Positions 44,153 through 55,449 are shown, counted from the stretch's first letter. The stretch: DNA of 64,000 bases from Francisella orientalis FNO12 (GCF_001042525.2 NZ_CP011921.2:1736001-1800000); one strand, 5' to 3'. Made by a program: numbers and translations. Notes: a model not told the origin generated them from the letters alone.

Positions 44153-46017
44153 ATGTCAGATGATAAGAAAAAGAAACGCCCATTGGATGACTATGATGCA
44201 AGTATCCCATCTATAGATCATAAGGGTAAGTATGGTGCAGAGCCTCCTTTATATAATGTACCATTAGGTCCTAATATGGTTGATGAGATATTAGAAGGTC
44301 CTGTAGAGCTATGTAGTGTAAATAATTTTGTATATGATAAGTTATGGACAAAGCCAGCATATGATCTGTTACTAGATAAGGTTAAGAAACTAAATAAAGA
44401 TTGGCAAGATAAGACTATAGATACTATAGATCATCAAAATACTGACTTTACTAATCTAAATGCTCAAGACTGTGCCATAGTATCTAATAAATATACAGGT
44501 GCTAATTTTGGAAACGCTAAATTTACTAAGACAAAAATACATGGTGGTGAGTTTAAGAGTTGCCAATTTGAGAATAACTCTTTTACTAATGCTGAAATAG
44601 GGCAAGCAAATTTCGATAACTGTACTTTTACAAATGTAGAGTTTGATGGAACAAATATAAAAGATGTAGAGTTTAAAAACTGTACTTTTAGTAAGTGTAG
44701 CTTTCTTGGTACACAACTCCATACAAGTGACTTCTACGACTGTAATACTCTTGAATGTATCTTTAATTCTGAGATTGGTACAAAGGTAATATATTTGATA
44801 CTAAGATTTCAAAGAGTGAATTTAATAAAAGCCAGTTTAGCTCAATTGTAATTGATTCAGTCACATTAGTTGATAGCTCACTTCTTAAAGCAACATTTTT
44901 TGCAAGTCAGATACAGAATAGTGATTTTAGTAATAATGCTTGGTTAAAGGTTAGCTTTGCTCATGGTAATAGCATCTATAAATATTCTCTTTATAATGAA
45001 AATATCCAGCAATGTAACTTTAGTGATAGTGAGTGGATAGCTAATGAGGTACAAAACTCTCAGACGTTAAGAAATGATTTCTCTGCTGTTGAGATTCCTG
45101 ATAGTGATTTTGTAGGTCTTAAAAGTGCTGGAGATAATTTTGCTACAGCAAATATTTCTAATTGTAAGTTCGTAGATTGTGATTTATATCAAGCTAATTG
45201 TACTGGTACAGATTTTATATGTTACACAAGCATACAGAACTGTACCTTAGATAAACTAATTTATGCGTTTGCAATGATGCTACCAGACTTTGATGAGAAC
45301 CAACTTAAAAAGACATCTCAAGCACAGATAAAGCTATTAGATGACAAGGATGTTAAATTTGGTTATCCAAGTACTAAAGCAGAAATAAATACACCTAAGG
45401 CTACAGTAACAGGTGTATCAAATGGTTATAGATACTTTGGGACAATATCGTTATCAGGAGATATGACAGTTACAGATACACAGAGTCCAATATCAAATGT
45501 GACTTTAGAGCAAAAGAAAGTATCTATAGAAAACTCAGTATCGGAAGAAATTCAGAAATGGATACATAATGACTATGGTAAAGCTCCTAAAGATCAAAGT
45601 AATGATAATGCTGCTATTGTCGATGTGGTTACCAATATTGATTTTGAAAATATCAACAAAAGTATAAATATATCTTGGAAATTTGCTAGTTATACAATAA
45701 CACAAACTGTTTTTCAACCTGATGAAAAAGGTAATATTTATGTTGAAGGAACTATAACAAAATCTAATGAAGATATTACTATTGATAAGAGGTTTATATC
45801 GTCAAGTTCTTTAACTATAGATTTTGCTATAACTTTTATAAAAAATGGAAAAGAAGCTGAAGCCAAACAAGAGAGTTTTTTACACGAATTTGCTGTTTGA
45901 CTAAAGTACACTCTTTCAATAACTGGTACGGTAATCAGCTTTATTCCTCATCCTATAGCTAGAGGAGTTGGTTTAGGAATGAGAACAGTTGGTGGATTTG
46001 TACCTACAGGAAGATAA
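44153..46017 (+). pseudogene. pentapeptide-repeat protein with beta-rich domain and glycine-rich hydrophobic tail, inactivated
   Basis: About 620 codons. The charged N-terminus (MSDDKKKKRPLDDYDAS) and a ~90-residue leader lead into pentapeptide repeats from about residue 95 to 370 (units such as ANFGNAKFTKTKI and CTFTNVEFDGTNI). A frameshift near 44785 and a TGA at 45898-45900 (Trp likely) break it. After the repeats come a beta-rich domain (ATVTGVSNGYRYFGTISLSG) and, past the TGA, a tail SFIPHPIARGVGLGMRTVGG to TAA 46017. No signal peptide. Five bases later a four-helix membrane protein starts. The family is not recognised; the architecture suggests a delivered toxin or effector (inference). 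Confidence 0.7.
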
Positions 46018-46022
46018 TTAAA

Positions 46023-46385
46023 GTGAAGAAATTTTTTCTAATGCAAACATTTTCAATAATTGGTTTACTGATAACTATGTTTATTGCTCAATACTATGTA
46101 ATTAGATACTTTTCTGGCATTTCAAGCCCATTAACATTTGGAGATTTCATAGTATATCTTCTTATATTCTTAGCTTTTTTTCTTTCGATAAAAAACAAAG
46201 TTTTATCCTCTATTATTATCATATGCGGAATATATGTGCTTGTGGGCTTGGGTATTTTATTAGATTTACCTATTATAATTTTTAATTCTCTTACAGATGG
46301 AAGATTTCAATTTGGTTGTTATCTTTTATTCAATACTACAAATATAATTATAGGTATTGTTCTTTTAATAGCATATTTAACCTAG
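46023..46385 (+). CDS. small four-helix membrane protein, possible immunity protein
   Basis: A 120-residue protein from a GTG start 5 bp after the pentapeptide-gene stop, so translation is probably coupled. It consists of about four hydrophobic helices (roughly 5-30, 40-58, 62-86, 95-118) with short loops such as SIKNKVL and NSLTDGRFQFG. A second, truncated copy follows at once. Small polytopic proteins right after a toxin gene are often immunity factors against membrane-acting toxins, but this is inference; I do not recognise the family. Confidence 0.6.
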   Translation: MKKFFLMQTFSIIGLLITMFIAQYYVIRYFSGISSPLTFGDFIVYLLIFLAFFLSIKNKVLSSIIIICGIYVLVGLGILLDLPIIIFNSLTDGRFQFGCYLLFNTTNIIIGIVLLIAYLT

Positions 46386-46388
46386 AAG

Positions 46389-46649
46389 ACTTGGTAACAT
46401 ATTTATTTCTTTTTGCTGCTCTCGTTTTCTCGCTTAAAAAAAGATTAATATCATCAATAATAATTATCCTTTACGATATATATAAATAGGATTTTTTTAG
46501 ATGTACCTTTAGTCGCTATTAGCTCTTTAATAGATGGTGCATATCAATATGGATTTTTTCTATTATTCAATCTAATAAATTTAATATTAGGTATTATCAT
46601 ATTCATATTGTGGTTATTAAAATTTAGTTCTAATAATGATGGTAAATGA
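46389..46649 (+). pseudogene. second, truncated copy of the small membrane protein
   Basis: Starting right after the stop of the first copy the sequence reads EDLVTYLFLFAALVFSLKKR and SSIIIILYDIY, then after a TAG and frame shift near 46485-46505 LDVPLVAISSLIDGAYQYG and LLFNLINLILGIIIF, ending at TGA 46649. These line up with DFIVYLLIFLAFFLSIKNK, SSIIIICGIYV, LDLPIIIFNSLTDGRFQFG and LLFNTTNIIIGIVLL of the intact copy. The N-terminal ~45 residues are missing, so it is a diverged paralog fused at its break to the first gene. Confidence 0.8.
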
Positions 46650-46788
46650 AGTTAGTTTCTTGCCTCATCCTTTAAAGGTATAGGATTAGGATTGCGTGGT
46701 GCTGGCTTAGGAGTAGAAGCTGTTGCTCCTGAATTTGTACATTTTGCTGGTACTATGACTAAAGGATCTAGTATGAGAGGTAAATAAA
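46650..46788 (+). pseudogene. orphan copy of the toxin-like C-terminal tail
   Basis: Directly after the second membrane-protein copy lies VSFLPHPLK, then after a one-base shift GIGLGLRGAGLG and EAVAPEFVHFAGTM, ending at TAA 46788. This matches SFIPHPIARGVGLGMRTVGG at the end of the pentapeptide protein, with a longer end. It is a detached C-terminal fragment, as seen in arrays of polymorphic toxins. Confidence 0.7.
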
Positions 46789-46841
46789 TATAGTTTTTAA
46801 TATTTTTAGCATAAGTAACTTCTAAGATTTACAAATATTAA

Positions 46842-48026
46842 CTATTCTTTTGTCTGTGTAATTTTGACTATAATTAATAGTGAAGCAGCAATAATAGAAA
46901 TGATAATCATTGTAATTGCTATTGGTAAAGAGCTAGTTGCTGGGAATAACATAGCTATACTGCCTATAATTCCACTAATAGCAAACTCCATAGTTCCAAA
47001 TAATCCAGCTGCAACACCCGCCATTTCATAGAAAGGCTCCATGCTACCACTAGCACCAGTACCTGCGGTAAGGGCACAACCAAATGTCGCTAAGAAACAC
47101 GGAGCAAAAAAGCCCCATAAACTTAGTCCCCATACTTCATATATACTAAATGACAAAACACCTGCAATAAATACACACACCACACCAAGAAAGGCAGTGT
47201 TATAGACACCAAGTGCATTGACAATAACTCCAGCAAATATTGAACCTATCAGAAATGCCACCCCTGCTGAGCCAAATACAATATATATCTCTGAAATTGG
47301 ATAACCCAAATAGTTAATAATGTATGGAGTCATTGAAAATAATATAAAAAACGAAACCACTCCTGATACAGCTGCTAGCGAATATGCCCAAAATTGCAAA
47401 GACTTTAAGACATGTAAATATCTCGCAAAAACACTCCAAGTAATCTTTTTGCGTCTTTCAACAGGTAAGCTTTCTTTGACAAAAAATACTATTATCAAAA
47501 ATGAAACAAAAGCTAATATAGTCAGAAATATAAAAGCGGAATACCATGGAAAATGTATCGCTAATTGCACTCCGATTAATGGCCCTACTACTGGTGAAAC
47601 AGAGATTATCGCATTAATAAAACTATATATCATCGAACTTGTTTTACCGAAGAATGCATCTCTAATAATTGCAAAAGCACATACTGATAGACCACAACAT
47701 CCAACAGCCTGAACAACTCTCGAAAATATCAAAAACTCAATATCTTGAGAGATCGCACATAAAACCGATCCTATCAAAAATATAATAGAAGATGTTAAAA
47801 TAATTTTGAACCTACCAAATTGATCTGATAATGGTCCTAGAATAAGCTGACCAACTCCTGTAACAACCAAAAACAAAGATAGTGTGGCTTGCACCATTTG
47901 CTGAGTTGTATTAAAAGCCTCTCTCATATCTGGTAGAACAGGCATATAGACATCCATAGCTAATGCAAAAGCAAAAACCATAGGCCCTAAAATAAGAATA
48001 GTTTTAATTGGAGAATATTTCCACAT
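46842..48026 (-). CDS. MFS drug-resistance transporter, Bcr/CflA family
   Basis: A 12-helix exporter of 394 residues. Family marks are AMDVYMPVLPDMREAFNTT in helix 1, the motif-A loop GPLSDQFGRFKII and the motif-C region SPVVGPLIGVQLA. Bcr/CflA proteins expel drugs such as bicyclomycin, chloramphenicol or sulfonamides by proton exchange; the substrate here is not known. It is a single gene, divergent from nhaD across 173 bp. Confidence 0.9.
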   Translation of the reverse strand: MWKYSPIKTILILGPMVFAFALAMDVYMPVLPDMREAFNTTQQMVQATLSLFLVVTGVGQLILGPLSDQFGRFKIILTSSIIFLIGSVLCAISQDIEFLIFSRVVQAVGCCGLSVCAFAIIRDAFFGKTSSMIYSFINAIISVSPVVGPLIGVQLAIHFPWYSAFIFLTILAFVSFLIIVFFVKESLPVERRKKITWSVFARYLHVLKSLQFWAYSLAAVSGVVSFFILFSMTPYIINYLGYPISEIYIVFGSAGVAFLIGSIFAGVIVNALGVYNTAFLGVVCVFIAGVLSFSIYEVWGLSLWGFFAPCFLATFGCALTAGTGASGSMEPFYEMAGVAAGLFGTMEFAISGIIGSIAMLFPATSSLPIAITMIIISIIAASLLIIVKITQTKE

Positions 48027-48199
48027 AGAAACACCTCTTGTATTTTATATGTAAGTAGTGGGTTATTATATCAGATTAATATAAATATGTTACCCATTTA
48101 GTATAGTAGTACTACCAAAGCTAAAAGCCTAGTTTATTTTCTTAACTCTCTAGCTGACAATGTTATAATAGCGCCATCGATAATTTTTATTTAAATATA

Positions 48200-49627
48200 A
48201 TGTTTAAAAAACTCCTACTTATAATATTTACAAGCATGTTACCTATATTATCATTTGCTGATGGGACTAAGTCTCTAAGTGCAGTGAGTGTTCATGCTGT
48301 TGACCAACCACTAGCGATTGCTGCTGTTGTGGTTTTTGTAATTGCTTATTTATTTGTTATGACCGAAGACTTCACTAAACTCAATAAGTCTAAACCTGTA
48401 ATTCTCGCAGCAGGTATTATATGGATATTGGTAGCAATAGTTGGCAAATCAGTTGGTGCGGACAATATTGTACATTCAAACTTTGACCATATTATGACCG
48501 AATATGGAGAGCTTTTATTATTCTTATTAGTTGCAATGGCATATATCAATCTAATGGAAGATCGTAATGTTTTTGCTAAACTAAAAAGTACCTTGCTAAG
48601 AGCTGGTTTTGGCTATCTAGCGACATTTTGGCTTACCGGCATTATAGCTTTTTTTCTATCGGCAGTTGCTGATAACCTAACAACTGCTCTAGTGATGAGT
48701 ACTGTTGTAATATCTATTGGTAAAGACAATAAAAAGTTCATAACTATGGCTTGTGTTAATATTATAGTTGCAGCAAATGCTGGCGGAGCATTTTCTCCAT
48801 TTGGAGATATTACTACGCTGATGGTCTGGCAAACTGGGGTTGTAAAATTCACAGAATTCTTTGCTATATTTGTACCATCATTAGTGAACTTCTTAGTACC
48901 AGCCATTATTATGAGCTTTTTTATACCAAAAATGGAATCTCAATCGATAATAGAGGAAAAAGTAGAGCTTAAACGTGGCGCTATTCCAGTTATTTTGCTA
49001 TTTATCTTAACGATCGCTACTGCTGTATCATTTGAGCATTTACTTCACTTACCACCATCACTAGGAATGATGACTGGCTTCGGATATGTAATGATATACA
49101 ACTATATCTACGGACTGAAAATTGCTTATGAGAATAGGAATCCTAAAAAACACAAAATGCCTCCTCATGCTTTTGATATCTTTGATAAAGTCAAAGAAGC
49201 AGAGTGGGATACACTGTTGTTTTTCTATGGAATATTAGTTTCTGTACAAGGACTATCAGCTTTAGGGTATCTTGGTTTAGCATCTCAATATATCTATACA
49301 GATATGCAGTCAATTGCACCAAGCCTTTTCTCTGCACATACTCAAGCAAATACAATTATTGGTATACTTTCAGCAATTATTGATAACATCCCTGTTACGT
49401 TTGCTGTTCTTAGCATGAATCCAATAATGGAACATGCTCAATGGTTACTAATAACTCTAACCGCTGGGGTTGGTGGTAGCTTACTAGCTATAGGCTCAGC
49501 AGCTGGTGTTGCTGTGATGGGTAAATCCAAAGGCAAATATACTTTTATGGGACACCTCAAGTGGACTTGGGTTATTGCCATAGGTTATTTCGCTAGTATT
49601 ATTGTCCATCTTTTGATTAATCATTAG
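48200..49627 (+). CDS. nhaD: Na+/H+ antiporter, NhaD type
   Basis: A polytopic protein of 475 residues in the ion-transporter superfamily. A signal-like N-terminus (MFKKLLLIIFTSMLPILSFA) is followed by about 11-12 helices. Conserved stretches include SAVADNLTTALVMSTVVIS and ANAGGAFSPFGDITTLMVW, which carry the ion-binding polar residues. It extrudes sodium or lithium for protons. Its last 11 bp overlap the convergent ABC transporter gene. Confidence 0.92.
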   Translation: MFKKLLLIIFTSMLPILSFADGTKSLSAVSVHAVDQPLAIAAVVVFVIAYLFVMTEDFTKLNKSKPVILAAGIIWILVAIVGKSVGADNIVHSNFDHIMTEYGELLLFLLVAMAYINLMEDRNVFAKLKSTLLRAGFGYLATFWLTGIIAFFLSAVADNLTTALVMSTVVISIGKDNKKFITMACVNIIVAANAGGAFSPFGDITTLMVWQTGVVKFTEFFAIFVPSLVNFLVPAIIMSFFIPKMESQSIIEEKVELKRGAIPVILLFILTIATAVSFEHLLHLPPSLGMMTGFGYVMIYNYIYGLKIAYENRNPKKHKMPPHAFDIFDKVKEAEWDTLLFFYGILVSVQGLSALGYLGLASQYIYTDMQSIAPSLFSAHTQANTIIGILSAIIDNIPVTFAVLSMNPIMEHAQWLLITLTAGVGGSLLAIGSAAGVAVMGKSKGKYTFMGHLKWTWVIAIGYFASIIVHLLINH

Positions 49628-51287
49628 AAAAATCTAAAAAGCTATTATGGTATTCTTTAACTCTCTCACTATGACTTGTTGAGATGTATGTAAATCCTTT
49701 TTCTTGTAGAATTTGATATATTTTTCTTTCGGAGTTTATATCCATATTTAAGGTTGCCTCATCAAGTAGTAATAAATCATACTCTTTAACAAAAATCCTA
49801 CAGAAACTAAGCTTTTGCTGCTCCCCAGACGATAGAAAATTTCGCCAGTCATTTATTGTATTTATGTATTTTGCTAAGTAGCTGACATTTAATAACTCAA
49901 GAATCTCGATAAACTTATCATCTGAAGGTATCCCCGACTGTATTGGATAAAAAATAGCTCGCTTAAAATTATCTTCAGGGTAATAAGGTTTCTGAGGCAA
50001 TAAACAAATCTTGAGACACTTCTTGGCAAAGATGATATCTCCTTCATGACTACCACACCCAACTCCTGCAATAGCTCTTAATAGAGTACTTTTACCAATG
50101 CCAGAATGGCCACTTATAAGCAATCTTTCTTGATTCTTTAGCCTAAAACATATGTTATCCAACAAGTATGGTGAATTTTGTGATTTTTGCAACGAAAAAC
50201 TATTTACCTCTAAAATACTTTCCTCACAATTAAGCATATCTATCTCATCAGAATTTGTTTTTTCTGAGGATATTTCATGCTTTAACTCTGTAAGTCGTGA
50301 CATACTAGCTCTTAGGCTAGCTAAGGTCTCATATACATATGTCAAATAAACCATAGGAAATATCACTTGTATTACTGCTGAGTTTACCTGCATCATCTGA
50401 CCAAAGCTTATCTGTTTTGCAAAATATCTGGGTAATGACATGATTGTACCGATAATTGCATAGACTTGACTAAATAGCGTATTTACAACATCTATTTTTG
50501 CATTACGGAACATTAAACTATAGAAGTTAGTTACAATTGCTTTGAAATTCCTTCTAGAACGAGCATATTCATATCTTTCAGCATTGTAATCTCTAACTGA
50601 GAGTCTATTGTTTCTAATTGTAGATAAGTGGTATCTAAAGTTAGCTTGTAACTTCTGTTTTTGATACACTAGCTTTTTCAAGGGTCTACCAACCCAAAAT
50701 ACTACAACAATATTCAAAAGACCTAATAAAAAAGCCACCCAAAAAAGATAGCCATAGATGGTAATATCTACACCTAAAATATTGAAAGTATAGTCTCCTG
50801 ATAGTCCACACAAAACAACCGCAAATGAGAAAAAACTAAAAATACTTCTTGTGATTCCTAAAAATAATGACAGTGAATCGGTAATAAATCTTGTGACATC
50901 TTCATCAATCCTTTCTTCTGGATTATCAACCTGTTTGCTTCTGTAGTATGATCGTGAGTACAGCCAATTTTTAGTATAAAAATCAGTCATTGGTTTACGG
51001 ATAAAAATAACAAAAAACTGCTTAACTAAATATGATAGAAAGAAGTTAAACATCATCAAAGATATCAAGACAATAAAGATAATTAATTGATGTATCAACA
51101 ATGCTTTGTTGTATTCTTGAATGGAGTTATAAAACCCAACATTCCACGAGTTTAGATAAACACTTAATGCAACTCCCAAGCCCTCAAGAACTAGCAACAA
51201 AGCTACTATTGCTAAAGCTATCTTACCGTACTTACTTTTCCAGAAAAAATCAGATATATGCCAGAAATTTCCAAAAAATCTCAACAT
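49617..51287 (-). CDS. ABC transporter, fused membrane and ATPase domains (ABC_membrane_2, YddA/SbmA-like)
   Basis: A 556-residue half-transporter. The N-terminal 330 residues have six helices and the SbmA/BacA/YddA-like stretch LYSRSYYRSKQVDNPEERIDEDV-type motif (around residue 110-135; key NPEERIDEDV). The ATPase is intact: Walker A SGHSGIGKST, signature LSSGEQQK, Walker B LLLLDEATLNMD, and a switch His (STSHSE). It probably dimerises; the substrate (peptide, vitamin or other) is not clear. It lies 3 bp after the KimA-like gene. Confidence 0.88.
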   Translation of the reverse strand: MLRFFGNFWHISDFFWKSKYGKIALAIVALLLVLEGLGVALSVYLNSWNVGFYNSIQEYNKALLIHQLIIFIVLISLMMFNFFLSYLVKQFFVIFIRKPMTDFYTKNWLYSRSYYRSKQVDNPEERIDEDVTRFITDSLSLFLGITRSIFSFFSFAVVLCGLSGDYTFNILGVDITIYGYLFWVAFLLGLLNIVVVFWVGRPLKKLVYQKQKLQANFRYHLSTIRNNRLSVRDYNAERYEYARSRRNFKAIVTNFYSLMFRNAKIDVVNTLFSQVYAIIGTIMSLPRYFAKQISFGQMMQVNSAVIQVIFPMVYLTYVYETLASLRASMSRLTELKHEISSEKTNSDEIDMLNCEESILEVNSFSLQKSQNSPYLLDNICFRLKNQERLLISGHSGIGKSTLLRAIAGVGCGSHEGDIIFAKKCLKICLLPQKPYYPEDNFKRAIFYPIQSGIPSDDKFIEILELLNVSYLAKYINTINDWRNFLSSGEQQKLSFCRIFVKEYDLLLLDEATLNMDINSERKIYQILQEKGFTYISTSHSERVKEYHNSFLDFSND

Positions 51288-51290
51288 CCG

Positions 51291-53165
51291 TTATTCTGCC
51301 TTATACGGTACAGAGATAACCACTCTAGTAGCTGTCTTATTATCTTTTTTATCCATCGTAGCAATAGCTAGTTTAACCATGCGCGAATTTTGATTATGCA
51401 ATAAGAAGTGCCACCACTTTGTATTTACAACCTCAGGAATTATTACTACAGAATATCCTTTTTCAGGATCTCTTAAGTCATTCTTATGCAAAATCTGTAA
51501 TACTGGTGTGATAAATGAATTATAAACCGGTCGCATCACGAGAAGCTTTTCTTTGAATGCAAGATTCTTCCACTCAGTCTTTATTTTTTCTATTTTCTTT
51601 TCATTCGCTGAAACAAATACAGGTGTTATATCATCAGAGATATTTCTCGCCAATGTCAACGCATCTATTGTACCACGGTGAATACGGGAGATTAGTATAA
51701 CTATTTTTGGTTTTAAATTTTCATGTATACAGGCATTTACAACAGCCTCATCAATACTTAAAGCTAGATTATGTTCTCTTTTAATATAGTGCATTTTAAT
51801 TGAATATAAACCATACATTATTATCAATATGGCAATTATTACAATCCAAACACCCTCAAAGAATTTACTTTCAATAATAGTAATCAACACAACAAATGTT
51901 GCTACACATCCAAAAGCATTAATAAAGGCTCTTAAGCCCCAACTCTTATAAATACGCTTATTTTTATACCAGTATTTAACTAAACCTGCTTGGCAAAGAG
52001 TAAACGCAATAAAAACACCAAATGCATATAAAGGGATTAATCTACTAACTTTAGCATCAAAAATAATGACTAAAATAGCTGATAAAACTGTCAAAATAAG
52101 AATACCATTTCTAAAAGCAAATCTATCACCTAGACGCTGAAGCTGTTCAGGTAGATAATTATCTTTACTCATAATTGCAGCAAGAATAGGAAACCCTGTA
52201 AAGCATGTATTAGCAGCCATAAGCAAAATCAAACATGTTGATGCTTGTAAAAAGTAATAAAAAAATCCATTTCCTAAAACTTGGTGAGCCACTTGAGATA
52301 GAACGCTTTCAGAGAAATTAGGAAGTATCTGTGTCTTTGCAGCAATAAAGGTAACACCAGCAAACATCACGATAGATAAGAAAACCATCAGTAATAGCCC
52401 AACAATAGCCTTAGATAGTCCTGGTGACTTATAAGCAGAAACACCATTAGCATAAGACTCTATACCAGTCAAAGCTGAACTTCCCGAAGAAAAAGCTCTA
52501 AGAACTAGTGTTATTGTCAACACACCCATCGATGCTTGCATTTGATTAAGATAGTCTTCTTTATAGCTAAAAGTCTCTAGAGTGCCATGATTATACTGAT
52601 ATATGCCCACTATTATCATCACAATTATTGACACAATAAACATATAAGTTGGCCACACAAAGATTTTTGCTGTAGATTTTACCCCTCTTAAATTCATAAC
52701 CATCAAAAATACTAAGAAACATAAGGCTAACTTAGTACTATAATTCTCTAATCCTGGAAATGCTGAACTAATAGCTACTGCAGCTGTTGAAACAGAAACT
52801 GCTACAGTAAGTATATAATCAATAATCAATGATGCTGAGGTTAGTAAAACTAATCTTTCACTAAAGTGTGCTTTTACTATTGAATAAGACCCGCCCCCCT
52901 CTGGATGCGCTTTTATGACTTGAGCATAAGAAAAACCCATCAATAGCATCAATAGTATAACCATCACTGATACTCCTATAGAGTACTGTGAAACGGCTGC
53001 AGCACCTACTGTAGCTAATACTATAAAAACTTCTCCAGTTGCGTAAGAAACTGAAGATAAAGCATTTGATGATAATATTGCAAATCCAGCAAATAAACCT
53101 ATTTTTTGATCTTGTTGCTTTGCATTAGGAATTGGTGAACCAAATATTAGATTCTTTATTTTCAT
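51291..53165 (-). CDS. KimA-like potassium permease (APC/KUP superfamily)
   Basis: A 624-residue protein with about 12 helices and a C-terminal cytosolic domain of roughly 150 residues. The first part closely resembles Bacillus KimA: SSNALSSVSYATGEVFIVLA, AHPEGGGSYSIVKAHF and IIDYILTVAVSVSTAAVAIS. KimA imports potassium with protons and is controlled by cyclic di-AMP in Firmicutes; Francisella is not known to me to make that signal. The annotation as amino-acid permease is the alternative. Its presence beside a dead kdp locus supports a potassium role. Confidence 0.78.
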   Translation of the reverse strand: MKIKNLIFGSPIPNAKQQDQKIGLFAGFAILSSNALSSVSYATGEVFIVLATVGAAAVSQYSIGVSVMVILLMLLMGFSYAQVIKAHPEGGGSYSIVKAHFSERLVLLTSASLIIDYILTVAVSVSTAAVAISSAFPGLENYSTKLALCFLVFLMVMNLRGVKSTAKIFVWPTYMFIVSIIVMIIVGIYQYNHGTLETFSYKEDYLNQMQASMGVLTITLVLRAFSSGSSALTGIESYANGVSAYKSPGLSKAIVGLLLMVFLSIVMFAGVTFIAAKTQILPNFSESVLSQVAHQVLGNGFFYYFLQASTCLILLMAANTCFTGFPILAAIMSKDNYLPEQLQRLGDRFAFRNGILILTVLSAILVIIFDAKVSRLIPLYAFGVFIAFTLCQAGLVKYWYKNKRIYKSWGLRAFINAFGCVATFVVLITIIESKFFEGVWIVIIAILIIMYGLYSIKMHYIKREHNLALSIDEAVVNACIHENLKPKIVILISRIHRGTIDALTLARNISDDITPVFVSANEKKIEKIKTEWKNLAFKEKLLVMRPVYNSFITPVLQILHKNDLRDPEKGYSVVIIPEVVNTKWWHFLLHNQNSRMVKLAIATMDKKDNKTATRVVISVPYKAE

Positions 53166-53172
53166 CTATCAT

Positions 53173-54189
<1,017 letters not shown>

Positions 54190-54252
54190 TTATACTTATA
54201 AAAATGCTAATCATACATTATATATGTTCTAGCTTAAATTATCATCGACTAT

Positions 54253-55449
54253 TTAAAAACCAGTAAATGGATTGATATCGAAACACAGATTAAAAATTTG
54301 AAAAAATATTACTATGCTTCCCATTGATATCACATAGATATTTGAATAAGACACCTTAAGATCTGCCTTTCTACTTAAAAATGCTGGCGTATAAACAAAT
54401 ATTATCACAGCGAATATTGCCGCATATTGTAATGCAAGTATAAACCCTCTAGGGTAAAAAACAGTAAATACCAAAGGAGGCACAAAGCAAATCAACCCTA
54501 AAATTATATTACCAATCTGTCTATTATAGCGAGAGAATAAGTCACGAATATAATGCATGAGAGAAATTCCCACACCAATAAAAGATGTAATAATTGCTAT
54601 ATGCATAAATACATTTAAACCAGCTTCCAAGAAAGCAGATTTTGAAAAATGTCTAATTTCTGAAGCAAATCCCATAGGCGTGTTATTACTCGAAGAAAAC
54701 AACGTTTGATAGCTATGCAATCCTTGTTGAGGAATAAGAGCCAAAGCTAATAAAATCCAAATCATATATATAATCAAAACACTTAAACTGCCTATAAGTA
54801 TACTTTTTTTTAGACCTTTAATATCTCCTTTTTGATACTCATAAATGACTGGAATTATATTATGAAAACCCAAAGATGGTAATAGCGTTGGCCATGCAAA
54901 AATAAATGCTGAAAAACTAAGAGGTGCTCTACTTAAATAACTCGTATTTATATAAAACAACATAATAACGACAGCTACTGCAAAAAACACAAACTTAAGT
55001 ATCACAAACAATCTATTTGCATAGTCACTAACTCTGTAGCTAAACATTAACGCACCCAAAATTAGTGTGAATAAAATAGCAGATAGTGCTACTCCAGATT
55101 TAGAAGAACTATCAATGCTTCCAAGTGTAGCTACTAATGATGATCCTTGTGTTGTATATGCTGACATCAATGAATAAAGTAATAATAAGTATATAATGCT
55201 AAAAAATAATAAATATCCTCTAGATACTTGAGATTGCATCATTGTCATAAAATTAACCCCAAGAGGATATTCTGCACAAACTCTCAATAGCTTAATAGCT
55301 GTTACATACATCACACTCCATGATAATACAAGAAGAATTATCGCCATAGTAAATCCACATGAAGCAACTATCAAAGGTAAAGATAACATTCCTGCTCCAA
55401 TAGTAGTACCTATTATCAAAAAAACTGAGCCGATAGATTTGGAGTTCAT
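54253..55449 (-). CDS. aromatic amino-acid permease (HAAAP family, TyrP/Mtr-like)
   Basis: A 398-residue permease with about 11 helices. The N-terminus SVFLIIGTTIGAGMLSLPL is the family signature for helix 1, and the motif GFHNIIPVIYEYQKGDIKGL lies near residue 195. HAAAP members take up tyrosine, tryptophan or phenylalanine by proton symport. It stands alone before obgE. Confidence 0.88.
   Translation of the reverse strand: MNSKSIGSVFLIIGTTIGAGMLSLPLIVASCGFTMAIILLVLSWSVMYVTAIKLLRVCAEYPLGVNFMTMMQSQVSRGYLLFFSIIYLLLLYSLMSAYTTQGSSLVATLGSIDSSSKSGVALSAILFTLILGALMFSYRVSDYANRLFVILKFVFFAVAVVIMLFYINTSYLSRAPLSFSAFIFAWPTLLPSLGFHNIIPVIYEYQKGDIKGLKKSILIGSLSVLIIYMIWILLALALIPQQGLHSYQTLFSSSNNTPMGFASEIRHFSKSAFLEAGLNVFMHIAIITSFIGVGISLMHYIRDLFSRYNRQIGNIILGLICFVPPLVFTVFYPRGFILALQYAAIFAVIIFVYTPAFLSRKADLKVSYSNIYVISMGSIVIFFQIFNLCFDINPFTGF

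Noticed and set aside
45898-45900. TGA in the pentapeptide protein as selenocysteine or recoding
   Set aside because: No SECIS-like hairpin or selenoprotein context is seen, and a frameshift elsewhere in the same gene points to simple decay.
51291-53165. KimA-like protein as a plain amino-acid permease
   Set aside because: Not excluded, but the long C-terminal domain and the first helices fit KimA better than typical APC amino-acid carriers.
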